Source: Rikenellaceae bacterium (GTDB lineage: Bacteria > Bacteroidota > Bacteroidia > Bacteroidales > Rikenellaceae). Taken from it: a stretch of 8,087 bases of DNA. Positions 1 through 7,885 of this stretch are shown here, in pieces. The position numbers and the translations under genes were made by a program. The notes under the pieces are model-generated. The model saw nothing but the letters and a program-made list of their open reading frames with translations, was not told the DNA's origin and made no database searches. Each line of letters begins with the position of its first letter. Position 1 is the first letter of the stretch. Location of the stretch: the NCBI GenBank assembly GCA_021203585.1, contig JAJQAW010000357.1, forward strand, positions 7,001 through 15,087, read 5' to 3'.

Positions 1-81
1 CCTGCGCATATGAATATTAACGACATCGAAGTGATGCCCGCGCAACAGGCCGATGCTCAATACACGCACCGCCGGAGTTAA
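1..81 (+). CDS. C-terminal end of an unidentified upstream gene (partial)
   Basis: The first reading frame is open from the window edge to a TAA at 79-81 and encodes 26 residues ending in AQYTHRRS. The stop touches the ATG of the dipeptidase gene at 82 with no base between them, which is typical of co-transcribed, translationally coupled genes. That is the main reason to believe it is real. The tail is polar and has no motif I can assign to a family. A short free-standing ORF from the ATG at 10 is possible but less likely. Product unknown. Confidence 0.5.
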   Translation, partial: PAHMNINDIEVMPAQQADAQYTHRRS

Positions 82-867
82 ATGATGAGAACCTGCCTGC
101 TCATTCTGCTGCTCGGTTTTTTCGCCTGCCGCGGAAAAAATAATTCTGCACCGTCCTACACGGAAGCTTCCCTTCCGGTCCATTCCGTATCAGCGGAGCC
201 GGATAATCGGACCGATTGCTTTCGGGCCGACACTCCGGAGAGCGGAGTGCGCCCATGGAGTGCGCCCGCCCGGAAGTTGGATTCGCTGGGATATGTCGAT
301 ATTGCCCGGTTGGACCCGGAAATAGTCGGCAATCTGGTGTATGCTACTCCGGATAATTTTGTGGGGGAAATTCTGTATGAAAACCTGACGGAAGCTTTTC
401 TGTTGCCGGAGGCGGCGGAAAAATTACTCCATGCGCATCGGCTGCTGCGGGAAGAGTTTCCGGCCTTCCGTTTTATTGTCTACGATGCGGCCCGGCCGAT
501 GGACACCCAGCGTAGGATGTGGCGCGTAGCGGTCGCCGAAGGAAAGCAATTATACGTTTCCAATCCGGCCAACGGGGGCGGACTACATAATTACGGCGCT
601 GCGGTCGATCTCTCGATCCTGGATGAAAACGGTATACCGCTGCCGATGGGCACGGATTTCGATCACCTGGGCCCCGAGTCCAATATCGACCGCGAGCAAG
701 AACTAGTGCGGGACGGAATCATCACGCAGCAGGAGTGGGAAAACCGTCTGCTCCTGCGCCGGGTGATGCGCCAGGCCGGATTCTGGACCGTTTCCAGCGA
801 GTGGTGGCATTTCAACCATTGCAGCCGGGAAGAAGCCCGGCAAAAATATCCGTTAATCGACTTTTAG
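82..867 (+). CDS. Zinc D-Ala-D-Ala dipeptidase, M15D (VanX/DdpX-like) lipoprotein
   Basis: This 261-residue protein should hydrolyse the dipeptide D-Ala-D-Ala in the cell envelope, with a role in peptidoglycan turnover or D-alanine recovery. Seen: a hydrophobic N-terminus ending in FFAC with Cys16, a loose lipobox of the kind tolerated in Bacteroidota, then a polar linker to about residue 65. The peptidase domain has YDAARP (134-139, Arg138 matching the VanX substrate-site arginine), HNYGAAVD (169-176, zinc ligands His169 and Asp176) and EWWH (240-243, catalytic Glu240 and zinc ligand His243). All expected catalytic residues are present. ATG82 directly follows the upstream TAA, and a second ATG at 85 is an equally good start; GGAG at 74-77 could be a weak ribosome site. 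The downstream gene starts on the base after its TAG. No vanH/vanA-type ligase genes are present, so nothing suggests a vancomycin-resistance cassette; envelope housekeeping is inferred. Confidence 0.88.
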   Translation: MMRTCLLILLLGFFACRGKNNSAPSYTEASLPVHSVSAEPDNRTDCFRADTPESGVRPWSAPARKLDSLGYVDIARLDPEIVGNLVYATPDNFVGEILYENLTEAFLLPEAAEKLLHAHRLLREEFPAFRFIVYDAARPMDTQRRMWRVAVAEGKQLYVSNPANGGGLHNYGAAVDLSILDENGIPLPMGTDFDHLGPESNIDREQELVRDGIITQQEWENRLLLRRVMRQAGFWTVSSEWWHFNHCSREEARQKYPLIDF

Positions 868-1329
868 ATGAAAGATTTATTTTTCCGGGAACTTCGCCCG
901 GAGGAGATACCTTACGATTTGTTGCATCTGGCCGATCCCTGCCGGGAAGCGGTAAAAGATTACCTGTCGCGCGGAAGCTGTACCGGAGGATTTGCCGACG
1001 GTGTGCTGGTGGGGCAATACGTCCTGCTGCCCACCCGCCCTTTTACCGTCGAATTGGTGAATGTAGCGGTCAGGGAGCCCTGGCAGCATCAGGGAATCGG
1101 TCGCAAAATCGTGGCTCATGCCGTGGCCTCGGCTCAAAAAAGAGGGTTTAAAACCGTAGAAGTGGGTACGGCAGCCGTCGCAGTCACTCATGTGGCTTTT
1201 TACCAGAAATGCGGTTTCACCATCATCCATGTGGACTTTGACTTTTTTATCCGGCATTATCCCGAACTGATGTATGCCGACGGTCTGCGGCTGCGGGACA
1301 TGATCCGTATGAAGAGGGATTTGGAATGA
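868..1329 (+). CDS. GNAT-family N-acetyltransferase, YvbK-like
   Basis: A 153-residue single-domain acetyltransferase that should move an acetyl group from acetyl-CoA to an amine; the substrate cannot be read from the sequence. Seen: strand beta4 with motif A, VAVRE then QHQGIGRK (73-80), which matches the Q/R-x-x-G-x-G/A pyrophosphate loop, followed by helix alpha3. Motif B is FYQKCGF (111-117). The C-terminal part, with DFFIRHYPE and DGLRLRDMIRMK, resembles Bacillus YvbK-type GNATs, where a similar FF-x-x-HY and DMIRL block is found (from memory, no search run). The length is normal for the family. The ATG lies immediately after the TAG of the dipeptidase gene and no Shine-Dalgarno is visible, so translation is probably coupled. 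tilS follows after 31 bp in the same direction. Confidence 0.85.
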   Translation: MKDLFFRELRPEEIPYDLLHLADPCREAVKDYLSRGSCTGGFADGVLVGQYVLLPTRPFTVELVNVAVREPWQHQGIGRKIVAHAVASAQKRGFKTVEVGTAAVAVTHVAFYQKCGFTIIHVDFDFFIRHYPELMYADGLRLRDMIRMKRDLE

Positions 1330-1360
1330 TTCGGTATCACTTTTCCAAAAAATCGACGCG

Positions 1361-2725
1361 ATGGCGGACAAACTATTAAACAAATGCCAGGAGTATATCC
1401 ACCGGCACGGATTACTTTCAACCGGCGATCGAGCCCTGTTGGCCGTCAGCGGCGGAGTAGACTCGATGGTACTGCTGGATCTTTTTTCGCGGATGCCTTA
1501 CCGTTACGGGGTAGCGCACTGCAACTTCCATTTACGAGGCATCGAGGGGGACGAGGATGCACTGAGCGTCCAGGAGAAATGCCGGGAACTGGGGGTGGAG
1601 CATTTCAATATCGATTTCGATACGGCGGCCCAGGCCCGGGCAACCGGAGAGTCCATCGAAATGGCTGCTCGGAGATTGCGCTACGATTGGTTTCATCGGC
1701 TTTGTACGGAACACGGCTATACCAAAATCGTCATTGCCCATCATTCGGACGACTCGGTGGAGACTTTTTTCATCCACCTCATCCGGGGTACTGGCTTGCG
1801 CGGGCTAACCGGCATCCATGTGACGAACGGCAAAATCATCCGGCCGCTGCTGTTTGCTACTCGCCGGGAAATCCTGGATTACGCGCACGAGAAAAAAATC
1901 GGTTTCCGGGTCGATTCCTCCAACCTGACCACCAAATACCTTCGCAATAAAATCCGTCTGGGCATTATACCCCGGATTAAGGAGATATCTCCGCAATTCG
2001 GCGCCACGATGACCTCCAATGTCGAGCGGTTGTCGGATGCTCTGCTGTTTATTGACCGGCAGATAGACGCTCTCCGACAGCGAATTACCGAACCGACGGG
2101 ACGTGGTACGGCATTTTCCATCGATCGGATCGATCCGGAATTACCCCGCAATTACGTTCTCTATGAATTGTTGAGGCCCTATGGGTTCAATTCGGAGGTG
2201 GTTCAGGATCTGACCCACAGCCTGGACACGGCGAAATGCGGCACCCGCTTTTATTCTCATACCCATGTGGCCTATTTGGACCGTGGCCGGATCATTGTCG
2301 AAGGTATCCAGCAGGCGCGGGCCTATGCCTTGAGCGTCGAGCAGCATGTGCAGAAAGTTTATGGATTGGGCGGTCTATTGACCTTTGAAACCGTGGAGCG
2401 CGAAGATGCCGGTTCCTTACAGCAGCTCCGGCACACGGCTTTGCTGGATGCGGCCAGAATCACCTATCCGTTGACCGTACGCCTGTGGGAGGAAGGGGAT
2501 AGCTTCATACCGCTGGGGATGAGCGGCCGAAAGAAAGTCAGCGATTTTTTGATCGACGAAAAAGTGGCCCTGCCGGACAAAAACCAGCAACTGGTCGTTC
2601 TTTCCGGAAAGGAAATCGTCTGGCTGGTTGGTCGGCGCATCGACGAGCGCTATAAAGTCACCGCGCAAACCACTCACGTGCTGCGCATCGCCCGGCAAGA
2701 GTGCGACGATGCGCTGTACCGGTGA
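1361..2725 (+). CDS. tilS: tRNA(Ile)-lysidine synthetase
   Basis: TilS uses ATP to attach lysine to C2 of cytidine 34 in the CAU anticodon of tRNA-Ile2. The resulting lysidine changes both codon reading (AUG to AUA) and charging identity, and the gene is usually essential. Seen in 454 residues: the PP-loop SGGVDS (30-35) near the N-terminus; AHCNFHLRG (52-60); AHHSDDSVETF (126-136) followed by the family's RGTGLRGLTGI (142-152); RPLL (161-164); DSSN and YLRNKIR (185-199). A middle linker/substrate domain follows, then a full TilS C-terminal domain (about 370-443) with GDSFIPLGM, KKVSDFLID and WLVGRRIDERYKV. The length fits the long form with a C-terminal domain. The ATG lies 31 bp after the GNAT stop, with no clear Shine-Dalgarno, as is usual in this phylum. 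It is the last plus-strand gene before the shared terminator and converges on susD. Confidence 0.97.
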   Translation: MADKLLNKCQEYIHRHGLLSTGDRALLAVSGGVDSMVLLDLFSRMPYRYGVAHCNFHLRGIEGDEDALSVQEKCRELGVEHFNIDFDTAAQARATGESIEMAARRLRYDWFHRLCTEHGYTKIVIAHHSDDSVETFFIHLIRGTGLRGLTGIHVTNGKIIRPLLFATRREILDYAHEKKIGFRVDSSNLTTKYLRNKIRLGIIPRIKEISPQFGATMTSNVERLSDALLFIDRQIDALRQRITEPTGRGTAFSIDRIDPELPRNYVLYELLRPYGFNSEVVQDLTHSLDTAKCGTRFYSHTHVAYLDRGRIIVEGIQQARAYALSVEQHVQKVYGLGGLLTFETVEREDAGSLQQLRHTALLDAARITYPLTVRLWEEGDSFIPLGMSGRKKVSDFLIDEKVALPDKNQQLVVLSGKEIVWLVGRRIDERYKVTAQTTHVLRIARQECDDALYR

Positions 2726-2743
2726 GGGGTAGACCGATTCGGA

Positions 2744-2773
2744 AAAAGGCGTTTCCCGAGGGAAACGCCTTTT
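2744..2773. terminator. Bidirectional intrinsic terminator between tilS and susD
   Basis: Bases 2744-2756 (AAAAGGCGTTTCC) pair perfectly with 2761-2773, giving a 13-bp stem with a 4-base loop (2757-2760). The arms begin with A and end with T, so transcripts from either side end the hairpin in a U-rich tract: TTTT at 2770-2773 on plus, and five T complementary to 2743-2747 on minus. It lies 18 bp after the tilS stop and 21 bp after the susD stop, which fits a shared terminator for convergent genes. Confidence 0.88.
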
Positions 2774-2776
2774 CTG

Positions 2777-2796
2777 AACCATTTTCGGAAACGGTT
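2777..2796 (-). terminator. Accessory hairpin at the susD stop codon
   Basis: In minus-strand RNA the segment starts AACCG TTT and ends AAA TGGTT, forming an 8-bp stem (one G.U pair) with a 4-base loop. It begins inside the susD TAA. In plus-strand RNA the wobble becomes an A.C mismatch, so the structure belongs to the susD transcript. It sits just ahead of the strong hairpin at 2744-2773, making a tandem stem-loop 3' end. It has no U tract of its own and probably stabilises the 3' end rather than terminating alone. Confidence 0.35.
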
Positions 2797-4639
2797 AGTA
2801 GCCCGGATTTTGGTATTCCTGCCCGTTTTCGATGGATGAAATAAACAGCTGGGGGATCGGGCGGTCGACATAATTACGCTGGTAATAGCCGGCCAATTCG
2901 GGATGGGTCTCGCTTAAATAATTGGCATCTTCGAGCGCTCCCCATCGTTTGAGATCGTAAAACCGGGTATCTTCCCCGCAAAGTTCCCGCCCGCTTTCGT
3001 CCATAATCATCCGAAGGGTGACCGTTCCGCTGAGCGGTTGGGCTCCCGCCCGGGCGCGCAACCGGTTGAGGTAGGTCAGCGCGTTGGCTCCGCCATTGAC
3101 ATAGTAATCCGCTTCGGCGGCCAACAGGTATACCTCGGCCATACGCATGATCAATACATTATCCAGATTCGCATTGCGGCGGTTCGATTCGCTGACCACG
3201 TAGAAGTTGGTGGTATTGAATTTCGTCAGCGAGGGATAGAAATACCGGTAGAAATTTTCGGTCTCCTCGCGGCCGGTCACGGTGTTGGTATGCTCCATCC
3301 GTATCCGCTTGGACTGGTCATTGTACACATCCGCGTAATCCACCAGCAGGTAAGGACTCAGGGCCCGGTTGGCCCGCTCCCGTTCGTAATCTTCGTCTTC
3401 GGGTAGGATGATTTTGATTGCCAGGTCCCCGACCTCCAAGGTATGGCCGATCAGGGATGCGTCCTTTTCATGCCGTTCCACATCCCCTTCGCTCCAGGTA
3501 TAGGATTGATTGGCATGCCATTCCCGCTGGAAATTCAGATTGAAGCGGGGGTCGAGCGTGCCGTCCTGGTTTCGGAACAGGCTCATCAAATGCTGTGTGG
3601 GCATAAAATTGCCGGGTGCGTTGCCTCCCCAGGCCAGCAGATACCATTGCAGGGCATCGCTCAGAGCGCCGAAGTTCGTGTACCGGCAATAGAAATAGGT
3701 GTGTTTGAGGTTGAGGTTTTGAGACCCGTTGCTGGACCCGTATCCATCCGGGCCGGAGTACCAACGGTGTTTCCACAGCGCCTCTTTGTTCGCGTAATTG
3801 CTGTTTTCATCGAACACCTGGGCGTAATCCTCATACAAATGGGCGTTGTAGCGGCTTCCGCCCGATTCGGCATCCTCACTCAGCAAGCGGGCATACTGGA
3901 GAGCTTCCGCCGCGTAGGCGGTATTGCGGTTGTCGTGACGAATCATCGACAGGTAGGCTTTGGCCAGGAATCCGAGTGCGGCCTTGCGGGGAGGGGGGGG
4001 ATAGGTGGATTCTTCGTCTGTGCCGATCCGCAGGTTTTCGCTGGCAAACAGCAGATCGGGAATAATCACCTGCTGATAAACGGTCAGCGGATCGCTTTTG
4101 ACGGGCGCATAATCCGGACCCTCTAGGGTTTCCGGGGTAATGGTACAGCCGTTGAATTGCTCCACCAGGTGGTAATAATAAACCGCCCGCAGGAAACGGG
4201 CTTCGGCCACCCATTCGCTTTTTTCTTCCGCGTCCATGACCGCGAGTTCCGAGAGACGAATGGCGTCGTTGCAGGAACCGATGCCGTCGTAAGCGTTGTA
4301 CCACAGGTTCTGATATACGCTGCTGGTGACATTCGGACTGCTATTGGCATAGAACCAGAAATGTTCCGTGGCACGGTAATCGTCGTTGGCGTAGGAGGTC
4401 CACAAATCGCTTTCGGCATTGGTTACATATCCGAAATTGGAGGTTCCGTAATAATTACGCTGCAGCCCGAAGTAACAGTTATTCACAATAGCCCGGTATC
4501 CTTCCCGCGAGGTGGCTATATTTTCCTTGGTAAATCCTCCCGGATTATCCTCTTCCAAGGAGCAGGAGTGCAGGCAAAGGCCGATTGCCGACAGGAGTAC
4601 CAGCCGGATCGGACCGGTAAAATATCTTGTTGTTCTCAT
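2795..4639 (-). CDS. SusD/RagB-family outer-membrane nutrient-binding lipoprotein
   Basis: SusD-like proteins sit on the cell surface as a lid on a SusC-type TonB-dependent channel, capturing glycans or other nutrients for import. Seen in 614 residues: a basic, hydrophobic signal sequence with lipobox LHSC (Cys26), followed at once by SLEED, an acidic stretch that fits the Bacteroidota surface-lipoprotein export signal. The N-terminal TPR-like part includes WYNAYDGIGSCNDAI (about 113-127) and ARFLRAVYYYHLVEQFN (about 147-163). The RagB/SusD C-terminal domain shows RMAEVYLLAAEA (about 499-510), LNRLRARAG, a GRELCGEDTRFYDLKRWG block (about 550-567) and the usual QNPGY end. It is intact and of normal length. 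The start follows the susC stop by 15 bp, with AGAAAG directly before ATG. A C8 run at 3993-4000 encodes part of PPPP (214-217). The ligand cannot be predicted. Its partner susC carries two nonsense codons, so this protein may lack a working channel. Confidence 0.95.
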   Translation of the reverse strand: MRTTRYFTGPIRLVLLSAIGLCLHSCSLEEDNPGGFTKENIATSREGYRAIVNNCYFGLQRNYYGTSNFGYVTNAESDLWTSYANDDYRATEHFWFYANSSPNVTSSVYQNLWYNAYDGIGSCNDAIRLSELAVMDAEEKSEWVAEARFLRAVYYYHLVEQFNGCTITPETLEGPDYAPVKSDPLTVYQQVIIPDLLFASENLRIGTDEESTYPPPPRKAALGFLAKAYLSMIRHDNRNTAYAAEALQYARLLSEDAESGGSRYNAHLYEDYAQVFDENSNYANKEALWKHRWYSGPDGYGSSNGSQNLNLKHTYFYCRYTNFGALSDALQWYLLAWGGNAPGNFMPTQHLMSLFRNQDGTLDPRFNLNFQREWHANQSYTWSEGDVERHEKDASLIGHTLEVGDLAIKIILPEDEDYERERANRALSPYLLVDYADVYNDQSKRIRMEHTNTVTGREETENFYRYFYPSLTKFNTTNFYVVSESNRRNANLDNVLIMRMAEVYLLAAEADYYVNGGANALTYLNRLRARAGAQPLSGTVTLRMIMDESGRELCGEDTRFYDLKRWGALEDANYLSETHPELAGYYQRNYVDRPIPQLFISSIENGQEYQNPGY

Positions 4640-4654
4640 CTTTCTATCGTTGAA

Positions 4655-7600
4655 TTAAAAGGTAATATTAACTTCAAATACAAACTGCTTGTAAAGCGGA
4701 TAACTTTCCGAATTGGACTCGGGATCGGTCCCTTTCAGCTGGCGGTCCATGGCCCACACCACCGGGTTATAGGCGGTAGCGTATATCCGCAGCCTCTCCA
4801 TGCGGGCGATCCGCGAGAGGTTTTGGGGGAGGGTGTAGCCGAGGGTGATGTTTTTAATTTTGATAAACGATCCGCTGCGGTATTTCAAAGCGGCCATAAC
4901 GGTTTGTTGATTCCCGCTGCCGGCGGCCGGGAAATAGGCTCCCTGGTTGGTTTCGGTCCAATAGTCCGTGCCGGAAATCTGGTTGTTCTGATCCGCTCCG
5001 TAGGAGGGCGCGGTGTATCGGCTCAGGTAACTGCTCTCGATGGTTTGTCCGAAACGTCCCATCATGAATACCGACAGGTCGAATTGGCGGTAAGTGAACG
5101 TGTTGTTCAGTCCTACGATATAATCCGGATTCGAATGGCCCAGGATCATTTGGTCGCCCGTTCCGTAGGTATGTTGTTCATTGCCTTCTTCGTCCGGATT
5201 GGTTTTGATACGGACCAGACCTGGTTTTACATTGTACGCGTCCAGGGTCGCCTGGTCCGTATCGGTACCCCAGATGCCGTCGTATTTGTAATCGTACAGG
5301 GATTTGATGGGTTGTCCGCGAAACAGCTTCTCGCTGATGATATCCTCACCGTTGGGCAGGGAAACGATTTTTTCTTTCCCCCAGGTCAGGGTCAATCCCG
5401 TGCTCCAGGTGAAGCGGGGTTTGAGGATATTCCGCGCGTTGAGGGTCAATTCCAGCCCTGTATTCTCCGTTTGGGCGATATTGACCCAAGTACTCAGCGC
5501 TCCCCCCCAAGCGGTGTACCCGCTGGTGACGGGCGTAGCCCGCAGAAACAGCAAGCCTTTGGTTTTGGTTTTGTACCAATCCAGGGTCATATCGATCCGG
5601 TTGCCCAGGAAAGCGGCATCGAGACCGATATTCAGGTTGGTCGATTTTTCCCATTTCAGATCCGGATTACCGTAACTGCTCACATATTGGACGAAAGGAG
5701 CGATTTGGCCGTCGATGGTAATGCCTCCGGTCGTGTAATAAAACATGCCGGAATCGGTGATGTAGGCTTCCAGCGAGGTTGAAGTATGGCTGGTATCCAC
5801 TTCTGCGCCGGAATTTCCGGTTTGTCCGTAGCCCACGCGAAGTTTCAAATTGTTGACCCATTGGGCGGAGGATTCCATGAACGGTTCGTCCGAAATCCGC
5901 CAGGCCAGGGCGACGGCCGGAAAGAAATCCCATTTATTGCCCTCCGAAAGCCAGGAAACTCCGTCGTAGCGGCCGGAAAAATTGACCAGGTATTTCCCTT
6001 TGTAGGCGTAATTGGCCCGTCCGGCAAATCCCATCTTTTGCGCTTTCTTGTAGTTGGAATCCACGTAGCTACTGGTACCGGAAAGCAACCGGTAAAACGA
6101 CCATCGTTCCACCATTTGTCCGCCGGCCGAGCTCAAGAAATCCTCTTCGGTCATGTGGGTCCAGGAAGAGACCGCCGTTATGCCGAAAGAATGATCGCCC
6201 AGTTCCCGGGTGTAGTTGACGATGTTTTCCCACGTGTAGCGGTAGCCGTTGTAATGATTCACATCGGCATAGGGAGTGGTCGTGGCGTAAAACGGCAGGG
6301 AAGAGATGGATTGGGAGTCCCAGAACCGGCCGTGTCTATCGTGCTGAAGGGTGGCGCTGACCTGGCTGCGGTAATTCAGCCCCTTTAAGGGTGTAATTTC
6401 CACAAAAGCGGAAGCCGTGGCGTGGGTCATGCGCTTCTCGTTCACGTACTGATCCGGGATTTGATCTCCCAGCGGAGTGGTGAATCCGGGCAGGAATTCA
6501 TAGTTGATGTTGCCGTCCGCATCGTACGGATCTCCCAACGGGAGGGCCGCGGTGGCTTAACTGAACGTGCGGTCGGTGCCGGCATTGCGGATGCGATGGG
6601 TCAGGTAGGAGGTGAAGCCCAGTTTTGCCCAGGGAAAAAGCTCCTGGCCCACATTCAGACGCATCGCATACCGGTTCATCGCATCGTTCGGAACCAACCC
6701 GGTATCTTTATCGTAGGTGGCCGAGGCGTACACTTTCGTTTTCTCGGAACCGGCCGAAATGGATAGATTGTATTTCTGGGTTGTGGCTCTTTTCCCGGCT
6801 GCTTCCTTCAGCCAGTCGATCCATTTTCCCTGATTATAGGCACTCAGTACTTCGGTCTGGACCAGGATCGAAGACATGTTGTTCGGATAGGTTCCGTTGA
6901 TGTATTTGTAGGTCTCGTATTGATACTCCGACCATTCCTCCCGCAGCATGGGTTTGTAGTAGTCCGGATTGGCGCTAAATCCGTAATAAGCGTCGAAATT
7001 CACCGTGGCGCGGCCTTCCGAACCGCGGCGGGTGGTGATGATGATGACCCCATTCGAACCTGCCGAACCGTAAATAGCCGTCGACGAGGCATCTTTGAGC
7101 ACATCCACGCTCTGAATATCCGAAGGATTCACGGAATTGAAATCGCCCGGTACACCGTCGATGATAAACAACGGTTCGTTGGAACCGTAGATGGAGCGGT
7201 TTCCACGCAGCAGTACGGTGACGTCCGAATCGAACGATCCGCCCTCTTTGGTAATGTCCAGTCCGGTAATTCTTCCCTGAAGCGCCTCCATCACATCGGT
7301 GGTAGGGGCAATGGTTATATCGTCGGACCGTATGCTGACCACCGAGCCGGTCAAATCCCGGCGGCGGGTTGTTCCGTAACCGATCACCACTACTTCGTCC
7401 AGTATGGAGACGCTTTCGATCAGCGTGACGTCGATCAGGGTTTGCGTGTGAACGGGAATGCTTTGGGTTTCGTAACCCATGAAGGAGAAAACCAGGGTTC
7501 CGCGATCGGGAACCGGAATACGGTATTGGCCCTGAGCGTTGGTCGTGGTCCCTGTCGAGGTGCCTGCTACGGTCACCGATACCCCGGCGATCGGTCCGTC

Positions 7601-7738
7601 CGCATCCCGAACCGTTCCGGTAACGGTGCGGGATTGAGCTCACACCTGTCCCGGAGCGAGCCAACTCGTGCAAAGAAAAAAGAAAGCGATTAAGAGCAAC
7701 CGGGTTCGCCTTCCCTGAATTTTACAAGATTTTTTCAT
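4655..7738 (-). pseudogene. SusC/RagA-family TonB-linked outer-membrane receptor, interrupted by two in-frame stops
   Basis: Reading from ATG 7736-7738 in a single frame to TAA 4655-4657 gives about 1028 codons, the normal size for SusC. Parts in order: signal peptide (MKKSCK, then a hydrophobic core, about 1-32); carboxypeptidase-regulatory-like domain (about 36-110, VTGTVRDADG...GQYRIPVP); DEVVVIGYG (114-122); plug domain with DVLKDASSTAIYGSAGSNG (about 212-230); a long beta-barrel; the C-terminal signature ITLGYTLP and a final strand ending EVNITF. The frame is broken by TGA at 7640-7642 (codon 33, between GQV and AQSRTVTG) and TAA at 6557-6559 (codon 394, between TDRTFS and ATAALPLG). No frameshift separates the pieces, since all three lie in one frame. 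A single base change explains each stop (TGG or CGA to TGA; CAA, GAA or AAA to TAA). Starts after codon 33, such as GTG at 7576, would lack a signal peptide. It should be the transport half of a SusCD pair. Probably a recent pseudogene; sequencing error is the alternative. Confidence 0.88.
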
Positions 7739-7786
7739 GGAATTGATTTATTTAAGTTAGTACTGGGTGGGTCTTCGCTCTACTCG

Positions 7787-7819
7787 GATAAAGGAATTAC
7801 GGGGGATAGTTCCGTTATC
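7787..7819 (+). repeat. Imperfect inverted repeat / stem-loop in the susC leader
   Basis: GATAAAGGAATTA (7787-7799) faces TAGTTCCGTTATC (7807-7819) across a 7-base G-rich loop (7800-7806). Of 13 positions, 11 are Watson-Crick, one is A x G (7792/7814) and one is T.G (7797/7809). The wobble favours plus-strand RNA. In the susC mRNA the same segment would lie about 50-80 nt before the start codon and could also act as a leader hairpin. Confidence 0.45.
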
Positions 7820-7854
7820 TTAATTCGTTCATTTATTGAAATACGGTTAACAAT

Positions 7855-7885
7855 CAAATAAACTTTCATATTTCCGAATGGGAAA
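7855..7885 (-). promoter_or_regulatory. Weaker alternative susC promoter
   Basis: On the minus strand TTTATTTG (7862 to 7855) fits TAnnTTTG with one mismatch, and TTTC (7885 to 7882) lies 19 bp upstream as a possible -33 element. Use of this site would give a leader of roughly 110 nt. The -33 element overlaps the stem at 7876-7911. It is listed as a competitor to the better -7 match at 7986-7993. Confidence 0.15.

Noticed and set aside
82..867. Part of a vancomycin-resistance (van) cluster
   Set aside because: The enzyme is VanX-like, but no VanH dehydrogenase, D-Ala-D-Lac ligase or VanRS-type regulator is present, and the context is a Bacteroidota housekeeping cluster.
4157..5782. Long plus-strand open frame (541 codons) antisense to susD and susC
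   Set aside because: It starts at TTG, its translation is a low-information run rich in V, I, G and R, and it mirrors the real minus-strand genes, which carry clear family motifs. It is a codon-bias shadow.
6536..7576. Treating the susC pieces as two genuine separate genes starting at GTG 7576 and TTG 6538
   Set aside because: Neither start has a signal peptide, both fall inside family domains, and the pieces share one frame with only stops between them.
7640..7642. Selenocysteine or alternative genetic code as an explanation of the susC TGA
   Set aside because: The second interruption is TAA, which neither explains. Other genes here end normally in TGA (GNAT, tilS), TAA (susD) and TAG (dipeptidase). 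The position at a signal-peptide junction is not a redox site.
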